Origin: Anoplopoma fimbria
Taxonomy: Eukaryota; Chordata; Actinopteri; Perciformes; Anoplopomatidae
DNA: 64,000 nt
Assembly (NCBI RefSeq): GCF_027596085.1
Contig: NC_072453.1
Coordinates: 3,369,448 to 3,433,447, forward strand
Direction of reading: 5' to 3'
Part shown: positions 60,901 to 64,000 of the stretch, piece by piece
How the letters are laid out: each line of letters opens with the position of its first letter
How positions within the stretch are numbered: position 1 is the first letter of the stretch
The notes under the pieces: model-generated
Told to the model about the DNA's origin: nothing
Seen by the model: only the letters and a program-made list of their open reading frames with translations
The model's database searches: none
Program-made: the position numbers and the translations under genes

Positions 60901-61332
60901 CTGCGTGTTTGCATTTTTTTTTTTATGTGGTCAGTAGAGATTGCTATATTCTGAGCATGAAAGCAAAAAAAATACATGTTGGAATTTTTTCCAATTAGAT
61001 CTAAATCCACTAAACCTTAAGCTTGTCTGTCTCAAGGTCGGACCTCTGACCTATAAAGGTTCAGTGTGTCAGACGTATTAAGTGGTGGGATTCTAGCCCA
61101 CGAGGACGTTCAGCCTGTTTGTTAAGACATGACACAACTCCTCCTGTAATGAACCTTATAGTGGTATGCAACAGTGTTAATCCAACAGGTATTACTATTA
61201 AGAAACTATTGCTTTTTAATGTAGATAAATAGTGCAATTTATGTACAGTACAGAAACACTTACCTATTCCCCACACATAATACAGACCTGCAGCCATGAG
61301 TGTGTGTCTCTGTTGTGTGTTTGTCCCAGCAG
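57991..61332. other. Intergenic region between divergent mapk8 and frmpd2
   Basis: Mostly AT-rich without recognisable genes. A GC-richer patch at about 59,450-59,660 ends in a possible AAG|GTACAC donor and could be an untranslated frmpd2 exon, but nothing proves it. Confidence 0.5.
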
Positions 61333-61333
61333 G

Positions 61334-61454
61334 ATGGGTACATTTGTGACCCTGGCAGAAGTGTTGGAGGCCCGGGGTTCAAAACTGGATGAGGATGAGG
61401 TCTGGTGTCTGCTGCTCGCCACCACTGAGGCCTTACTGGCCATTTCCAAAAAAG
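61334..61454 (+). CDS. frmpd2: frmpd2 exon 1 (start of KIND domain)
   Basis: ATG directly after a CCCAGCAGG acceptor-like sequence, so an upstream untranslated exon is likely. Encodes MGTFVTLAEVLEARGSKLDE then DEVWCLLLATTEALLAISKK; donor G|GTAACC. Confidence 0.85.
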
Positions 61455-63896
61455 GTAACCAAATAGCGCAACGGAAAGAACGAGAATGAGTTGGTTGATG
61501 TCACTAGTTTGTGTTGTCCTTTCTGTTCAGGTTCAGGCAACATGTGCAGTGTGCTGAGCCCTGGCTCGGTGCTGCTGTCAGCCAATGGGAGTCTGGCCTT
61601 CAAGAGCTGCGCCCGATACGAAGACGTGGCCTCCTTCACAGCTCCTGAGATCCAGCAGGGTCATACTGCCTCCACCAGGACTGCAGCCGAAAAGGTTCGG
61701 AAAAACTTGCGCTTGTTGTGAGGACATTTGCTACAAAATGTCACGATGTAGACAAGTGGTTTCAAACCAAGGGGTCGGAACCCCGAAAAAGAGTCACAAG
61801 ATAAATCTGAAGCGTCATTAGATGATTAATGGGATAGGGAAGGATCCAAAACTTGCATTCTTTTTCTTTAAATGTCACTGCTAATTTGTTGTGAACTACT
61901 GTGTAGTTTTGATACTTTAGGCTTGTGGAGAAAAGGCCTTTATTTTAAGAGGTCACAAGTTAAAAAGTTTGACCACAGGACCACCATGAAATATGAAGAA
62001 ATGAGGTCCATATAACTTGCTATTTTTAATTAGTCTAAAGTATCATTATATAGCGCTTTGCTTGATAAGGAGTAATATCCCATGTATCCTGATTTTTAAT
62101 TGTCCAAAGATTGTGTGTGAAATTAACTTTAATCACACCAGTAAATCAGTTAATGGGTGAGCTCCGCACATAAAGCAGCAACCTTATATTACTGTTTGAG
62201 CAGAAATGACCGTCTGACTCATTTCCTTGTCACTGCTGTTCTCAGATGGTTGTGTACTCGCTGGGGATGACTCTTTATTGGTGTGTTGATTATCATCTAC
62301 CTCAAAACCAGGTACTTTCCTCCCTCTTTAATCTCTTGCTCAAACTCATTCTTGCATATTCTTAGTGGTTGGGATATCAGCAATTTTTGCACTTTCATCC
62401 CAGCCCGTCCAGCTGAGTGCAGAGCTGGAGGGTTTGCTGTTGAGCATGTGCGAGGACATGGTGATCAGGCGGACCGACCTGCTGACGGTGCTGGAGACCT
62501 GCGAGCTCCACCACAGGGCCTCCATGCTGCCTCCTGCCGATCGGCTCGTCAGGCAGCTGGTAGAAGATGTCTACAGAAACTCAGTAAGTGGGTGGATGAG
62601 TGGATGGTGTTGGTTTGGTTTCAGCTGCTTAGGGGAGGAGATCCTGTTTGGATTTGAGATGTTTTATTATATTTTTTATAATTTTTGTTGAGTTTACTGA
62701 TTGCACCAACTCTGCACTTGTTTCCTTGACCTAGACAAGTGATGTTTTCGCAGGTTGATCATGTGTCCATGGCTGAAAATGGATCCTGGCTAACAGACCG
62801 CAGTCAAATGATCAGGGACAGATTACACAGTAAGAAACTGATCCCATTTTAAGTCCAACTGAAATCAAATTGCATTTTTTTCCCCATTTTTTCTGTCTGC
62901 GGCCGCATTCATATCTCTGCTCTGGAAACCACTTGTCCTTAGTTTTCCTTGAGAAAAAAAATCTAAAACCAAAGGGAGAATAGAACCCACGTTAGCTTTC
63001 GTGCTAAAGTCTCCTTCTTGTCTAACTTAAAAAACATAAACACACACTTTTTGTCCTGCGACTTAACTTGTTGTACGACAAAAAGGAATGAATGAATGTG
63101 ATTTCACTTTAAAGCAATAGTTCAGCATTTTAGGAAATATGCTATTTTTACTTTCATTGCAGAGTTAGATGAGAAGATTGATACCAATCTCAGACGTGAA
63201 GGTTGTAACAATCTTCTCATCTAACTCAGCAAAAAAAACTGTCAAGATGTGTTTAATGCCAACTGTGGATGCCATAATATTGGCATGTGATACAAAATGC
63301 AAGTACTACATACCAATTTGTTTTTCAGGTGGCTCTTTTAGTAACTCAACATGGGTGCTGAATAAGAAGATTTCTAGAACATTCTCCGGAGCATCTTATC
63401 AATGCGAGCCCACAGGGTATGAAGCATTACACACCTTATAACAGAGGAAGTTTTTTTTGCACATAAGACATTTTCATTGACCGATTTAAAGGGTTGAAGC
63501 AACAGTAAGAAGACGCAGTACAAACATATGGTGTTTACCTGAAAACCAATCAAATTCAAGTCAAGTTTGACATGTTGCTGAAATGATAAAAGCAATAAGA
63601 CAAAGTTTATAGACTGTACTAGAAAGAAAAAAAAACCCAGAGGAGAAGGAAAATAATTGTTTGATGTTTGAGCCATCGTTTCATGAGTGATAGATCTCGA
63701 CTCCCATCGGACTGAGAATGGAAAACTCATTTTTCCCAGGATTCCCTCGGGAGGACAACAAAGGCAGAGTTACAGCAGCTGGCAGCAGCTGAACCGCAAC
63801 CCCTGTTGTCCGTATATGGATGGTAATCGCAAATCCATCTCAAGATCCCTCGCACATTTCGAATCCACGATGTGTCTCAGTGACAAGAAAGTAAAG
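61334..63896 (+). CDS. frmpd2: frmpd2, FERM and PDZ domain-containing 2 (5' part; first seven coding exons)
   Basis: Seven exons join in frame to 852 bases (284 codons) and continue past the right edge. The first four encode a KIND domain: TFVTLAEVLEARGSKLDEDE, VWCLLLATTEALLAI, then VVYSLGMTLYW, SMCEDMVIRRTDLLTVLETC. KIND is the kinase-like non-catalytic lobe domain found in FRMPD2, PTPN13 and Spire. The human FRMPD2 start shows the same plan ([20 protein letters not shown] then HVYSLGMTLYW). Position next to mapk8 matches human synteny. The protein is a basolateral junction scaffold; the FERM and PDZ exons would lie to the right. PTPN13 is the alternative by domain, made unlikely by synteny. 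Confidence 0.88.
61531..61694 (+). CDS. frmpd2: frmpd2 exon 2 (KIND)
   Basis: Encodes GSGNMCSVLSPGSVLLSANG, SLAFKSCARYEDVASFTAPE and IQQGHTASTRTAAEK. FTAPE and the LSANGSLAF strand match KIND domains. Acceptor GTTCAG, donor AAG|GTTCGG. Confidence 0.9.
62246..62311 (+). CDS. frmpd2: frmpd2 exon 3 (KIND)
   Basis: 66 bases encode MVVYSLGMTLYWCVDYHLPQ and NQ; VYSLGMTLYW is the most recognisable FRMPD2 KIND block. Acceptor TTCTCAG, donor CAG|GTACTT. Confidence 0.92.
62404..62583 (+). CDS. frmpd2: frmpd2 exon 4 (end of KIND)
   Basis: 180 bases, phase 0 at both ends, encode PVQLSAELEGLLLSMCEDMV, IRRTDLLTVLETCELHHRAS and MLPPADRLVRQLVEDVYRNS. Acceptor CATCCCAG, donor GTAAGT. Confidence 0.92.
62754..62829 (+). 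CDS. frmpd2: frmpd2 exon 5
   Basis: 76 bases encode VDHVSMAENGSWLTDRSQMI and RDRLH; the final A is completed to Ser by the next exon. Linker after KIND. Confidence 0.82.
63107..63255. mobile_element. Foldback MITE, copy C (short hairpin form)
   Basis: Starts TTTAAAGCAATAGTTCAGCA then TTTTAGGAAATATGC, the family end. It contains a perfect inverted repeat, GAGTTAGATGAGAAGATTG at 63,162-63,180 against its complement at 63,209-63,227, with a 28-base loop. It lies between frmpd2 exons 5 and 6. Confidence 0.75.
63329..63416 (+). CDS. frmpd2: frmpd2 exon 6
   Basis: 88 bases encode GSFSNSTWVLNKKISRTFSG and ASYQCEPT; donor ACAGG|GTATGA. The linker sequence is not itself recognised, but phases fit exons 5 and 7. 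Confidence 0.78.
63740..63896 (+). CDS. frmpd2: frmpd2 exon 7
   Basis: 157 bases encode IPSGGQQRQSYSSWQQLNRN, PCCPYMDGNRKSISRSLAHF and ESTMCLSDKKVK; acceptor TTCCCAG, donor AAG|GTGAGC. Last exon in the window. Confidence 0.8.
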
Positions 63897-64000
63897 GTGA
63901 GCCGGGTTATTATATCAAGTTATATAATATGATAACAGTACTAACATAATATAGCATCACATCTTTCATCAAAACCTTGTTTTTTATGATTCGTCCTCTG

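Overview
The window is vertebrate nuclear DNA, almost certainly from a ray-finned (teleost) fish. The evidence is spliced genes with GT-AG introns, protein variants typical of fish orthologues, degraded fish-type non-LTR retrotransposons, foldback MITEs and many (CA)n microsatellites. No prokaryotic features, tRNA or rRNA genes are visible. The species cannot be named from the sequence.

Layout: (1) Positions 1 to about 14,250 are one AT-rich, strongly strand-asymmetric tandem satellite, built on an ACATACTATACTATGACTT core with T-rich spacers and arranged in larger reused blocks. A retrotransposon fragment (14,262-14,995) sits in its right edge, and satellite remnants resume to about 15,127. 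(2) From 15.1 to 27.0 kb lies the 3' part of arhgap22 on the + strand: the last PH-domain exon, the complete RhoGAP domain, a large linker exon and the C-terminal coiled coil. The earlier PH exons are not found between the satellite and 20.77 kb, so the satellite probably lies in an arhgap22 intron. (3) arhgap22 and mapk8 converge, with candidate poly(A) signals about 1 kb apart at 29.8 and 30.8 kb. (4) mapk8 (JNK1) occupies about 30.8-57.8 kb on the - strand. All its coding exons could be placed to the base, and their sizes fit a 384-residue alpha-1 protein. The two mutually exclusive exons are both present, each ending in a U12-type donor. The alternative last-exon acceptors 5 nt apart are also kept, but the alpha-2 (p54) tail frame is disrupted. 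(5) On the + strand from 61.3 kb to the window end are the first seven coding exons of frmpd2, whose KIND domain is complete; the gene runs off the right edge.

The gene order arhgap22 - mapk8 - frmpd2 matches the human 10q11.22 neighbourhood, which supports the names. The genes need not act in one pathway: JNK1 is a stress MAP kinase, ARHGAP22 a Rac-directed GAP, and FRMPD2 a junctional scaffold. The most rewarding points are the U2/U12 arrangement that enforces exclusive exon choice in mapk8, the broken alpha-2 tail, a phase-compatible internal first exon in arhgap22, and the internal architecture of the satellite.
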